From an uncultured Chiayiivirga sp. (GTDB lineage Bacteria > Pseudomonadota > Gammaproteobacteria > Xanthomonadales > Xanthomonadaceae), in assembly GCA_934525595.1 (NCBI GenBank), contig CAKSZJ010000001.1:62001-126000 (forward strand): 64,000 bases of DNA. Direction: 5' to 3'. Position numbers and translations under genes: made by a program. Shown here in pieces: positions 27,028 through 35,488 of the stretch; position 1 is the stretch's first letter, and each line of letters starts with the position of its first letter. The notes under the pieces are model-generated. The model ran no database searches and had not been told where the DNA came from. It was given only the letters and a program-made list of their open reading frames with translations.

Positions 27028-28140
27028 TCAGGGCAGCGCAGGGTAATCGGTGTAGCCGCGCTCGCCGCCGCCGTAGAAGGTAGTGCGGTCGGGCGCGTTC
27101 AGCGGCGCGCCTTCGCGCAGTCGCCGGACCAGATCCGGATTGGCGATGAAGGCGCGCCCGAAGGCCACCGCGTCGGCGTGCCCTGACGCCAGCGCCGCGG
27201 CAGCCAGTTCGCCGTCGTAGCCGTTGTTGATGATCCAGGCGCCGCGTCCACCGGCTTCGCGCCAGGCGCGCCGGAGTGCGTCGTAGTCGAAGGGTGCATC
27301 GCCCTGCTGGAAATCCCGCGCCGCGCCGGTTTCGCCTTCGATCACGTGCACGAAGGCGAGGTCGTGCGCCGCGACGGTGCGCACCGCCGCTTCGAACAGC
27401 GCCTGCGGCTGCGGATCGCGCGCGTCGTTGGAGGGCGTGACGGGCGAGAGGCGGATGCCGGTGCGGTCCGCACCGATCGCGTGCACCACGGTCGCCGTCA
27501 CCGCATCGAGAAAGCGCACGCGGTTTTCGATCGATCCACCCCAGGCATCGTCGCGGTGGTTGCTGCCGGCGCGCAGGAACTGGTCGATGAGATAGCCGTT
27601 GGCGCCGTGGATTTCCACGCCGTCGAAGCCGGCCTCGCGCGCGGACTCGGCGGCGCGGGCGTATTGCTCCGCCACGCCGGGGATTTCTTCGGCCGCGAGC
27701 GCGCGCGGCGTCGAGACCGGCACGAAGTCGCCGCGCCCGCGCGGGTCGATCAGGTAGGTGCGCGTTTCGGCAGCGATCGCCGAAGGCGCCAGAGGTGCTG
27801 CGCCGTCGGGCTGCAGGCCGACGTGCGAGATGCGCCCGACGTGCCAGAGCTGGGCGACGATGCGCCCGCCTGCGGCATGCACCGCGTCGGTCACCTCGCG
27901 CCAGGCGCGGCGCTGTTCGGCGGTGTACAGCCCCGGCACGCTGGCGTAGCCGTGCGCCTGCGGGCTGATCGCTACGCCTTCGCTGACGATCAGCCCGGCG
28001 CCGGCGCGCTGCGCGTAGTAATGGGCAGCGTGCGGCCCGGGAATGCCGCCGGGCGAGCGGCTGCGGGTCAGGGGGGCCATCACGATGCGGTTGGGCAGTT
28101 CCAGTGCACCCATCCGCAGGGGGTCGAAGAGGGAGGTCAT
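27028..28140 (-). CDS. nemA: Old yellow enzyme family alkene reductase (NemA-like)
   Basis: A 370-residue FMN-dependent NADPH oxidoreductase reducing activated alkenes and nitro compounds. Family wording: MAPLTRSRSP near the N-terminus, QLWHVGRISH, GFDGVEIHGANGYLIDQFLRAGSNHR with the substrate-binding His and Asn, and the phosphate-binding VAFGRAFIANPDLVRR. The sequence is complete. It lies upstream of the His-rich gene in the same orientation with 107 bases between, in which the FNR-like box sits, so it is probably a separate unit. Confidence 0.92.
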   Translation of the reverse strand: MTSLFDPLRMGALELPNRIVMAPLTRSRSPGGIPGPHAAHYYAQRAGAGLIVSEGVAISPQAHGYASVPGLYTAEQRRAWREVTDAVHAAGGRIVAQLWHVGRISHVGLQPDGAAPLAPSAIAAETRTYLIDPRGRGDFVPVSTPRALAAEEIPGVAEQYARAAESAREAGFDGVEIHGANGYLIDQFLRAGSNHRDDAWGGSIENRVRFLDAVTATVVHAIGADRTGIRLSPVTPSNDARDPQPQALFEAAVRTVAAHDLAFVHVIEGETGAARDFQQGDAPFDYDALRRAWREAGGRGAWIINNGYDGELAAAALASGHADAVAFGRAFIANPDLVRRLREGAPLNAPDRTTFYGGGERGYTDYPALP

Positions 28141-28270
28141 GGGGCGTTCGCGAGTCGGGGCATCACAGCATGGGGGCGCGTCGGCGCTTCGCCAAGCGGT
28201 CGATGCGTGATTGCCGCGGCAGGACTTGCCGCGGCAATCGCGGAAGGCGCGGCCGCCCGCGTCCCGACAT

Positions 28271-30472
28271 TCAGCGATGGATCCTTTCCAGTCGCAGCAG
28301 CAGGGTGTGGACCGTCGATCCGTCGCCGCGCGCCGGGCCGTTGCGGATTGGATCGCTGGCCAGCAGCAGGTACTCGCCGCTGGGCGAAATACCGCGCACG
28401 TGGATTTCCGGCCAGCCCGGGTGCAGACCGGTGTTTTTCAGGAGCTCCTGCAGCCGCACCGTACCGATGTCCTGACCCCAGACAAGGGCGCCGTGGACGG
28501 ATGGGTCTTCGTGGCTCGTGTACTCGCCGGCGGCCAGGCTGCCATCGGCCGAAACGTGCTGGATGGCATAGGGCCAGCCGCGCGGATTCTCCTCGCTGGG
28601 TTCCAGCGGGTCGGTGGGTGCGCTGCGGCCGTCGCGGATCCAGAAGCCTGCCGACAGTACTTCGGCATCCATGTCGCTTGCACGCCACTGGCCGTAGACG
28701 ATGTTCGCATCGCGGCTGCAGGCCGCCGGCAGGAGCAGGGTGCGGCCGGTGGCGTTGCGCAGTTCGGCGGGCAGGAGCGGGCCGTCCCACTGCACCGCGA
28801 CGGGCGCCGCCGTGGACTCGGGAGCCGCGTCCGCCGGCCACGCCGTTCCGATGATCCGGTTCCCGTCATCCGAAATGCACAGCGGCTTGGTGCGTGCGTA
28901 GACCGCGCGGCGCGCGGGAAGCGCCTCCTGGCCTCCGTCGATGCTCCATTTCCACGGATAGGTATCGCCGTCGCCGATGCCGGACTGACCTGATTTTGCC
29001 CACCCGGCCTCGCCCACGGCGTAGCGCAGGTCGCGCGAGGCGGCGATGGCCTGGTTCCAGTACGGCTCGGGGAAACGATCCTGGATGAAGGTCAAGTCGA
29101 GAGGGTAAGTGTTGCTGAAGTTGGCGTGGATCGGGGTCAGAGAGGTCTGCAGGCCGTTCGGCATGAAGGTCGCAAGGTTGTAGAGGCGCGTTCCGTTCTC
29201 AGCGGCCATGATCGGGACCACGCCGTCGCTGCGCGAACCCGTGCGCTCCCACTCGGACGCGCCCGACGCGAGGGAGATCGGCTCGAAGCGTGCGCGGTAG
29301 GCCGGATCGATGAAGCCTGGATGCTCGTCGGGCAGCAGCGAGATGTAGTCCACCGGTTCATTGCGAGCATAGCCATGCACCGTGCCGTCGTCGGTCACGG
29401 TGGTTGCGAGCAGCAGCTCCTGCCAGCCGTACTGCCACGGCGGCGGCAGCGTGCCGGGTGGAGGCGTGCCGACCTGGAATCGCGGCGGACGCACCCTGAT
29501 CGGAAGCTCGGTGGCACTGATCGCGTACAGGTCGGTCAGCTTCGGCCGGACCCACGGGCAGGCCGGTGCGGCGAGGGTGGTCAGGCGGCGCAGCGCCAGC
29601 GTTCCGGCGGCAAAACCGGGTTCGGTGGGCGTGTAGACGGCCTCGCCGGCATTGCAATCCAGACGCAATTCCAGCCGGCCCCAGGGCCGGCGTTCGACTG
29701 CACTCTCCGGAAACGGCTCGAAGAAGCGGCCGCCGCGCGTCGACTGGAGGGCGGGAAACACCAGCTGCTCGCCTTCGGCGTGTCCGGTGCCGATCAGCCA
29801 GTACGGCCGGCCCTGCGGATCGAAGGTGAACCACACCAGCCCGATGCTGCCGTCGGCCAGCCACATCAGCGTCAGCCCTTGACCGTTCGTGGCCGGGTCG
29901 TACCAGCTGCCGCTCTGTCCGGCCTGGGCCCGCACGGGCTGGCCGGGTACGCCGTGAGGCGGATGGCAGCCCGAGCCCATGGTGTGGGTGAGGCGGGAGA
30001 GCGCGAATTCGCCCTGTTGCCCGTAGGCATCGAACGCGATCACTCCGTGCTCGCAGTCGTGGAACCGCAGGGTGGCGTGGCCCTGGCGCTCGTGCACCAG
30101 ATCGGCGGGGTTGAACCCGGGCCCGAAGCGCGGGCCGCGGACCGCGTAGAGGTCATCGAAGACCACCGCATCGCCGTCCTCGTTCTGCACGATGTGGCCG
30201 GCGCCGCCGAGCCAGCGCGGGTTGCCTTCATCATCGAAGGTGAACCAGTAGAGCACGGCGCTTTTGCCCGGCAGCACTTCGAGCATCCAGCCTTCGCCGC
30301 TGCGCGCCGGATCGAACCACATGGCGCTGTGCCCCGGTTCGACGTCGGCCCAGGTTTCGATGGCGGCCAGCGCTTTTCCGGAAAGGCCGGGAAGCAGGAG
30401 CAGGAACGCGGCAAGCGCGAATGCGGCGCTGCGCGCGCGTCCGGATGAGGAGAGGGGCGTGAGGCGGGGCAT
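28271..30472 (-). CDS. Secreted protein with two WYDP-x-x-x-G-x-G repeats and HAF-like C-terminus
   Basis: A 733-residue exported protein of unknown function. Signal peptide to about residue 37 (GKALAA). Two copies of a beta-rich module follow: MWFDPARSGEGWMLEV...WFTFDDEGNPRWLGGAG (about residues 50-91) and SWYDPATNGQGLTLMW...WFTFDPQGRPYWLIGTG (about 189-230), each with paired cysteines after it. This module recurs in exported proteins of Xanthomonads. The C-terminal 250 residues hold repeats such as ISDDGNRIIGTAW, VSADGSLAAGEY and ISPSGEYLLL, resembling HAF-type propeller repeats. Start ATG 30472 was chosen for its signal peptide. There is no IF-x-DGFE tail, unlike three other exported proteins here. 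Confidence 0.75.
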   Translation of the reverse strand: MPRLTPLSSSGRARSAAFALAAFLLLLPGLSGKALAAIETWADVEPGHSAMWFDPARSGEGWMLEVLPGKSAVLYWFTFDDEGNPRWLGGAGHIVQNEDGDAVVFDDLYAVRGPRFGPGFNPADLVHERQGHATLRFHDCEHGVIAFDAYGQQGEFALSRLTHTMGSGCHPPHGVPGQPVRAQAGQSGSWYDPATNGQGLTLMWLADGSIGLVWFTFDPQGRPYWLIGTGHAEGEQLVFPALQSTRGGRFFEPFPESAVERRPWGRLELRLDCNAGEAVYTPTEPGFAAGTLALRRLTTLAAPACPWVRPKLTDLYAISATELPIRVRPPRFQVGTPPPGTLPPPWQYGWQELLLATTVTDDGTVHGYARNEPVDYISLLPDEHPGFIDPAYRARFEPISLASGASEWERTGSRSDGVVPIMAAENGTRLYNLATFMPNGLQTSLTPIHANFSNTYPLDLTFIQDRFPEPYWNQAIAASRDLRYAVGEAGWAKSGQSGIGDGDTYPWKWSIDGGQEALPARRAVYARTKPLCISDDGNRIIGTAWPADAAPESTAAPVAVQWDGPLLPAELRNATGRTLLLPAACSRDANIVYGQWRASDMDAEVLSAGFWIRDGRSAPTDPLEPSEENPRGWPYAIQHVSADGSLAAGEYTSHEDPSVHGALVWGQDIGTVRLQELLKNTGLHPGWPEIHVRGISPSGEYLLLASDPIRNGPARGDGSTVHTLLLRLERIHR

Positions 30473-30654
30473 GGGCGTGGTCTCCCGGTTGCCAGGACGG
30501 TGGGGTGGAGGCTTCGGAAGACCGGCTGCGCACGACGACGCATCGGTGGGCGGAAAACCTCCGAGCCGGCGATCGCCCGGACGCGCTGCATTCCCCTGCG
30601 TTCCGGATGCTCGTGACAACCGCCGGCGAAGTCAAATCCGCGGGGAGGTGCGGC

Positions 30655-31509
30655 TCAATCCTCGATTTGCGAGGCGGCGAATTCGGCGTCGAGTTTTTCC
30701 ATCGCGTCCAGCGGCTTGAGCTTGGCGGCCTTCTCGTACTCGCCGGCCGCCTGTTCCTCCTTCCTGCTGCCGTAAAGCAGCATCAGGCCGTTGCCGTATT
30801 CGATGTGCGCGATGGGGGAGCCGGGAGTGAGCTCGATCGCGCGTTTCAGGAGTTTTTCGCCAGTGGCCGCCTTGGCGCCGTAGGTGAGCCCGGCGATCAG
30901 CCCGCCCACCTTCGATACGACTTCGGCGTGATAGAGACCCAGCGCGGTGTGCGCTTCGGCGTGATCGGGGGCGAGTTCCAGGGTGCGCTGCAGCGCATCG
31001 CGGACCTTGCCCGCCAGCCCCTGGGTCAGCGCCTTGGCAATCGAGATCGACTGGCTGTAGCGGCCGAGCGCGAAGGCATGGCGATAGTGCGAGTTGGCCT
31101 CGTCCGGCAGGGCGGCCACTGCGGCCTCGGCCAGGGCGACCAGTTCGGCGTAGCGCTTTTCGCGCGCCTTGTCGTCGTCGATGAGGTGGGTGGCGTGGAT
31201 GCCTGCGGCCTTGATGGCGACCGAGGCGCCGAGCGGACCGAGCGCGGTGCCGGCCTCGAAGGCCTCCTGGAAGTCGCCGCGGTGGAACGCGCGCCACGCA
31301 TCCGCCAGCCTTTCTGCCAGCTCGCCCGCCTGGGCCGCCTTGCCGAGCCCGGGAGTGCGCTTCAGCAGCGCGGCGACGCGGGTTTCGTCGGGAAACGGCT
31401 CCTGGTCGCCGGCGTGCAGCCTGGCCCACGCCTTGGCGAGCTTCGCGCCGGCATAGTCGAACTTGGGGTCGGGATGCGGGAAGGGAGCCCAGCGGGCTTT
31501 CTTGGACAT
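30655..31509 (-). CDS. Cytosolic TPR-type protein of unknown function
   Basis: A 284-residue soluble helical protein. Residues about 150-270 show tetratricopeptide-like repeats (ALQRTLELAPDHAEAHTALGLYHAEV; LLKRAIELTPGSPIAHIEYGNGLML; YEKAAKLKPLDAMEKLDAEFA). No signal peptide or membrane helix. ATG 31509 has GAGG eight bases upstream. It is transcribed toward the exported repeat protein and is divergent from the phasin gene; a scaffold role is all that can be said. Confidence 0.75.
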   Translation of the reverse strand: MSKKARWAPFPHPDPKFDYAGAKLAKAWARLHAGDQEPFPDETRVAALLKRTPGLGKAAQAGELAERLADAWRAFHRGDFQEAFEAGTALGPLGASVAIKAAGIHATHLIDDDKAREKRYAELVALAEAAVAALPDEANSHYRHAFALGRYSQSISIAKALTQGLAGKVRDALQRTLELAPDHAEAHTALGLYHAEVVSKVGGLIAGLTYGAKAATGEKLLKRAIELTPGSPIAHIEYGNGLMLLYGSRKEEQAAGEYEKAAKLKPLDAMEKLDAEFAASQIED

Positions 31510-31722
31510 GGCGGCGCCTCGTTGCGAAGTGCGGCCAGCATTGTAGGTGCGGCGGCGCTTGGCAAGACGCCGCGGACCGGATGCGGCACATCGTGGGTGA
31601 GATGCGCGATCCCTTCGCAGCAGCGGCGCGCAGATAGTGTGTTTGCTCCATCCGCGCGGCCTAGCCTGTGCATCGCATACCCCATCCCGGCCGCGTGGCC
31701 GACCCTCGAGGAGATGAAAGCA

Positions 31723-32154
31723 ATGGTCAAGCAAGCGAAGAATCCCGGCGTCGATCCGCGCGACCTGTGGCTGGCCGGTCTGGGCGTGGTGTCCCTGACG
31801 CGCAAGCAGGCCGCCAGGGTGTACGGCACCCTGGTCGAGGAAGGCACGCAGTTCCGTGACGCCACCAGCAAGCGCATCGATGCGCTGAACGTGCAGGCCC
31901 GCAAGAACCTCGTCGAGGCAAAGGCCAGGGTCGAGGCGAAGGTCGATCCGCTGGTCGCGCGTGCCACCGGCGCCTACGGCGCGGTCAAGAGCGAAGTGGA
32001 GGCGCGTCTGTCGCCGGTTGTGGACGCTTTCACCAAGGCGCCACTCAAGGCCGGGACGACCCGCAAGGCGGCGGCGCGCAAGGCCGCCGCTGCGAAGAAG
32101 ACCGTGAAGAAGGCCGCCGGCAAGGCGCGCAGCGCGGTGAAGAAGTCGGCCTGA
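31723..32154 (+). CDS. Phasin (polyhydroxyalkanoate granule-associated protein) with Lys/Ala-rich tail
   Basis: A 143-residue PhaF/PhaI-type phasin. The N-terminal part has the family wording DPRDLWLAGLGVVSLTRKQ followed by VYGTLVEEGTQF, and a long amphipathic helix coats lipid or PHA granules. The last 35 residues are Lys/Ala-rich (AARKAAAAKKTVKKAAGKAR), histone-like, as in PhaF proteins that tether granules to the nucleoid. ATG 31723 was chosen because GAGGAG lies nine bases upstream; an ATG at 31714 abuts that site. A strong terminator follows. Neighbouring lipid genes suggest storage-granule biology; no PHA synthase is in the window. Confidence 0.88.
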   Translation: MVKQAKNPGVDPRDLWLAGLGVVSLTRKQAARVYGTLVEEGTQFRDATSKRIDALNVQARKNLVEAKARVEAKVDPLVARATGAYGAVKSEVEARLSPVVDAFTKAPLKAGTTRKAAARKAAAAKKTVKKAAGKARSAVKKSA

Positions 32155-32177
32155 TCCAGGCTCGGATCCGTATCGCA

Positions 32178-32213
32178 ACGACAGGCTCCGGTTTCGGGGC
32201 CTGTCGTGTTTTA
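32178..32213 (+). terminator. Rho-independent terminator after the phasin gene
   Basis: ACGACAGGCTCC (32178-32189) pairs with GGGGCCTGTCGT (32196-32207) in a 12-bp stem with one G-U pair and a 6-base loop, followed by GTTTTA. Confidence 0.75.
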
Positions 32214-32319
32214 CGGGGCGCAAGACGCCTTCCCGGCAGTTTCGTCCCTCGTCCCGGCCTGTGCCGGAGAATGGCGTGCCGGGCAGGCCGGTCCCGGCAG
32301 CCATGCGTCGTCGTTGCCC

Positions 32320-32955
32320 TTACTGGCGATCCGGCAGATAGGCCTCGGCCAGCTGGTTGAGGTGCAGGCGCTCGGCGTCGCGCAGGAACGGGGCCAGCAG
32401 CATGATGACCTGGTGGATGCCCAGGCGGATCGCCTCCTGCTCGTCGCGCTCGCCGCGCACCGCGCTGAAATTCAGCCAGAAGGTGGCGATGACCAGGATG
32501 TTGTCGGCCGTGGCGCGGATCTCGTCGGCCGAAGCGCGCATCACGCCGGCCCGCACCATGGCACGCATCACGCCGGTGGCGTTGTCGGAGGCGCGCTTTA
32601 GGATGCGCGCGAAGTGCAGGCGCAGCTTGCGGTTGCGGGTCAGGATGTCGACCAGGTCGCGGAACAGGAAGCGATAGTCCCAGATGCATTCGTAGACCGC
32701 ATGCAGCTGCATCCAGAGGTCTTCGAGGCCGGGCAGGCGGTCGTCGGGCACCACCAGCACCTGGTCGATGCGCACCTCGTAGCGCGCGAACAGGTGCGCG
32801 ACGATGTCGTCCTTGTTGCGGAAGTGGTAGTACAGGTTGCCGGGGCTGATTTCCAGCTCGTCGGCGATGTGGTTGGTGGTGACGTTGGGTTCGCCCTGCG
32901 CGTTGAACATTGCCAGGCTGGTGTCGAGGATGCGCTCGCGCGTGCCGCGTGCCAT
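32320..32955 (-). CDS. TetR/AcrR-family transcriptional regulator
   Basis: A 211-residue one-component regulator. The N-terminal helix-turn-helix reads RILDTSLAMFNAQGEPNVTTNHIADELEISPGNLYYHFRNKDDIVAHLF; the remaining 150 residues are the helical ligand/dimer domain. It is adjacent to acyl-CoA-binding protein (4 bases apart, same strand) and opposite the acyl-CoA reductase, so an acyl-CoA or fatty-acid ligand is a fair inference. Likely targets are these neighbours, though I see no clear operator palindrome in the 195-base gap. Confidence 0.9.
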   Translation of the reverse strand: MARGTRERILDTSLAMFNAQGEPNVTTNHIADELEISPGNLYYHFRNKDDIVAHLFARYEVRIDQVLVVPDDRLPGLEDLWMQLHAVYECIWDYRFLFRDLVDILTRNRKLRLHFARILKRASDNATGVMRAMVRAGVMRASADEIRATADNILVIATFWLNFSAVRGERDEQEAIRLGIHQVIMLLAPFLRDAERLHLNQLAEAYLPDRQ

Positions 32956-32958
32956 GGC

Positions 32959-33216
32959 TCAGCCGACGAGCTTTTTCACCAGCGCGATGTATTTCTTCAT
33001 CGCCTCCTCCTGCGAGGTGCCGGCGAGTTTGCCCCATGCGTCGTACTTGGCGAGCCCCACGAAGTCGAAGAAGCCCGGTTTGGGCCCGCTGACGTCGCCC
33101 TCGGTTGCCTGCTTGTACAGGGCGTACAGCTTGAGCCGGGTCTGGTCGTCGGGGGTTTCCGGGAGCGACAGGACATCCTTGGAGGCCTGGTTGAACTGGG
33201 CGGCAATATCGGACAC
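32959..33216 (-). CDS. Acyl-CoA-binding protein (ACBP)
   Basis: An 85-residue four-helix ACBP, a family common in eukaryotes and found in some bacteria. The binding-site residues are recognisable: KLYALYKQATEGDV, PGFFDFVGLAKYDAW (Tyr and Lys contacting the CoA phosphate) and a C-terminal YIALVKKL helix. It would buffer cytosolic long-chain acyl-CoA. It is the promoter-proximal gene of a two-gene unit with the TetR regulator and is divergent from the fatty acyl-CoA reductase, the enzyme that would use its cargo. Confidence 0.93.
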   Translation of the reverse strand: MSDIAAQFNQASKDVLSLPETPDDQTRLKLYALYKQATEGDVSGPKPGFFDFVGLAKYDAWGKLAGTSQEEAMKKYIALVKKLVG

Positions 33217-33411
33217 GGAGACTCCTGGGAACGGCGTGCGCGGCGCGCGGAACGCCTGTCATAGCACGCGCCTGCAGGTGCGTCAAAGATCCATTGCGTC
33301 GGCGCGGGTGACAGCCTTCGGGGTTCTGGTTATCGTTGGCCGGCACTGCCGCCCGTGCGGTACGAGCGCACGCCCGGGGGCGGGCGGGGCCATCAACAAG
33401 GAGAGGGGAGC

Positions 33412-35406
33412 ATGAGCTATTTCGTCACCGGTGCAACCGGTTTCATTGGGCGCCACCTGGTTGCCAACCTGCTCAAGCGCAAGGGCACGGTGTACGTGCT
33501 GGTGCGCCGCGGCTCGCAGAAAAAGCTCGATGCGCTGGTTGATCGAATGGGCTGGGATGCCAGGCGCATCGTCGCGGTGCAGGGCGATTTGGCCAAGCCG
33601 CGTCTCGGCGTCAGCGCCGACAAGGCGGCCGAGCTCAAGGGCAAGGTGCGGCACTTCTTCCACCTGGCCGCCATCTACGACCTGGCCGCCGATGGTCCGA
33701 GCCAGGTGGTGGCCAACGTCGAGGGCACGCGCAACGCCGTGGCGCTGGCCGAGACCATCAATGCCGGCTGCTTCCACCACGCCAGCTCGATCGCGGTCGC
33801 GGGCCTTTATCCGGGCACCTTCCGCGAGGACATGTTCGACGAGGCCGAGGACCTCGATCACCCCTATTTCCGCACCAAGCACGATTCGGAAAAAGTGGTG
33901 CGCGAGGAATGCAGCCGGCCGTACCGCATCTACCGTCCCGGCATGGTGGTGGGGCACTCGAAGACCGGCGAGATCGACAAGATCGACGGGCCCTACTATT
34001 TCTTCGGCGCACTCAAGAAGCTGCGCGAGATGATGCCGCCGTGGATGCCGATGATCGGCATCGAGGGCGGGCGGGTGAACCTGGTGCCGGTGGATTACGT
34101 GGCCGACGCGATGGACCACATCGCCCACAAGCCCGGCCTCAACGGCGGCTGCTTCCACCTGACCGATCCGAACCCGCGCCGCATTGGCGAGGTGCTGAAC
34201 CTGTTTGCCCGCGCTGGCCACGCGCCGCAGATGACCATGCGGCTGGACGCGCGGATGTTCTCCTTCGTGCCGTTCCCGATCAAGGCGGCGCTGGGCAACC
34301 TGCCGCCGGTCAAGCGCTTCACCGGCATGCTGCTGCGCGATCTGGGTATTCCGAAGGAGGTGGTCGGGCTGATCACCTATTCCACCCGGTTCGACTCGCG
34401 CGAGACCGAGCGCGCGCTCAAGGGCAGCGGCATTCGCCTGCCCGATCTGGAAGACTACGCTTGGCGCCTGTGGGATTACTGGGAGCGCCATCTGGACCCG
34501 GCGCTGTTCGTCGACCGCAGCCTCAAGGGCAAGGTCAAGGGCAAGGTGGTGCTGATCACCGGCGGTTCCTCGGGCATCGGCAAGGCGACCGCCCTGAAGG
34601 TTGCCGCGGCCGGGGCCACGACGATCATCGTGGCGCGCGGCGAGGAGGAGCTCTTTGCCACCCGCGACGAGATCCTCGCGTCGGGCGGCACTTGCCACGC
34701 CTACACCTGCGACCTGGCCGACATGGCCTCGTGCGATGCGCTGGTGGACAAGGTCGTCGCCGAGCACGGCGGCGTGGATGTGCTGGTGAACAACGCCGGA
34801 CGCTCGATCCGGCGCTCGATCGAGCTGTCCTACGACCGCTTCCACGACTTCGAACGCACCATGCAGCTCAACTACTTCGGTTCGCTGCGGCTCATCATGG
34901 GCTTCCTGCCGAAGATGACCGAGCGCCGGCGCGGGCACATCATCAACATCAGCTCCATCGGCGTGTTGGCCAACTCGCCGCGCTTCTCGGCCTATGTGGC
35001 CTCCAAGGCGGCGCTGGACGCCTTCAGTCGCTGCGCGCAGGGCGAGCTTTCGGGCAAGGGCATCGTGTTCACCACGATCAACATGCCGCTGGTGAAAACG
35101 CCGATGATCGCCCCGACGAAAATGTACGACAGCGTGCCCACGCTCACGCCGGACGAGGCGGCGGATCTCGTCGTGCAGGGCATCATCGAGCGGCCCAGCC
35201 GCATCGCCACGCGCCTTGGCATCTTCGCCAGCGTGGTCAACGCGCTGGCTCCGAAGGCTTACGAAGTGGTGATGAGCACCGCGTTCGAGTTGTTTCCCGA
35301 CTCGGCCGCCGCCAAGGGCCTCCCGGGCGCGCGCGCGAGCGATGCGCCGCAGGCCACCAGCGAGCAGATCGCCTTTGCGGCGCTGATGCGCGGAGTGCAC
35401 TGGTAG
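33412..35406 (+). CDS. Two-domain fatty acyl-CoA reductase (FAR-like, SDR_e + SDR_a)
   Basis: A 664-residue fusion of two Rossmann reductases. The N-terminal extended SDR domain has TGATGFIG (residues 6-13) and Y152-x3-K156 (YFRTK); it resembles NAD-binding 4 domains of fatty acyl-CoA reductases. From about residue 375 a classical SDR domain follows with TGGSSGIGK and catalytic Y528-x3-K532 (YVASK). The length and layout match Marinobacter-type reductases of about 661 residues that convert acyl-CoA to fatty alcohol in two steps. ATG 33412 has GGAGAGGGGAG upstream. Fatty alcohol or wax-ester formation is the inferred role; a wax synthase is not in the window. Confidence 0.85.
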   Translation: MSYFVTGATGFIGRHLVANLLKRKGTVYVLVRRGSQKKLDALVDRMGWDARRIVAVQGDLAKPRLGVSADKAAELKGKVRHFFHLAAIYDLAADGPSQVVANVEGTRNAVALAETINAGCFHHASSIAVAGLYPGTFREDMFDEAEDLDHPYFRTKHDSEKVVREECSRPYRIYRPGMVVGHSKTGEIDKIDGPYYFFGALKKLREMMPPWMPMIGIEGGRVNLVPVDYVADAMDHIAHKPGLNGGCFHLTDPNPRRIGEVLNLFARAGHAPQMTMRLDARMFSFVPFPIKAALGNLPPVKRFTGMLLRDLGIPKEVVGLITYSTRFDSRETERALKGSGIRLPDLEDYAWRLWDYWERHLDPALFVDRSLKGKVKGKVVLITGGSSGIGKATALKVAAAGATTIIVARGEEELFATRDEILASGGTCHAYTCDLADMASCDALVDKVVAEHGGVDVLVNNAGRSIRRSIELSYDRFHDFERTMQLNYFGSLRLIMGFLPKMTERRRGHIINISSIGVLANSPRFSAYVASKAALDAFSRCAQGELSGKGIVFTTINMPLVKTPMIAPTKMYDSVPTLTPDEAADLVVQGIIERPSRIATRLGIFASVVNALAPKAYEVVMSTAFELFPDSAAAKGLPGARASDAPQATSEQIAFAALMRGVHW

Positions 35407-35434
35407 GCGCGGGTCTGGATTCCACCGCTGCAAT

Positions 35435-35465
35435 GAATCGGGCCCGCTTTGTGCGGGCCCGATTC
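35435..35465. terminator. Hairpin terminator between convergent genes
   Basis: GAATCGGGCCCGC (35435-35447) and GCGGGCCCGATTC (35453-35465) form a perfect 13-bp stem with loop TTTGT. It lies between the reductase stop and the stop of the exported 967-residue protein. It lacks a long T run on either side, so bidirectional termination is likely but not certain. Confidence 0.65.
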
Positions 35466-35488
35466 GTATTGCGCGGTGGCTGCGGCTC

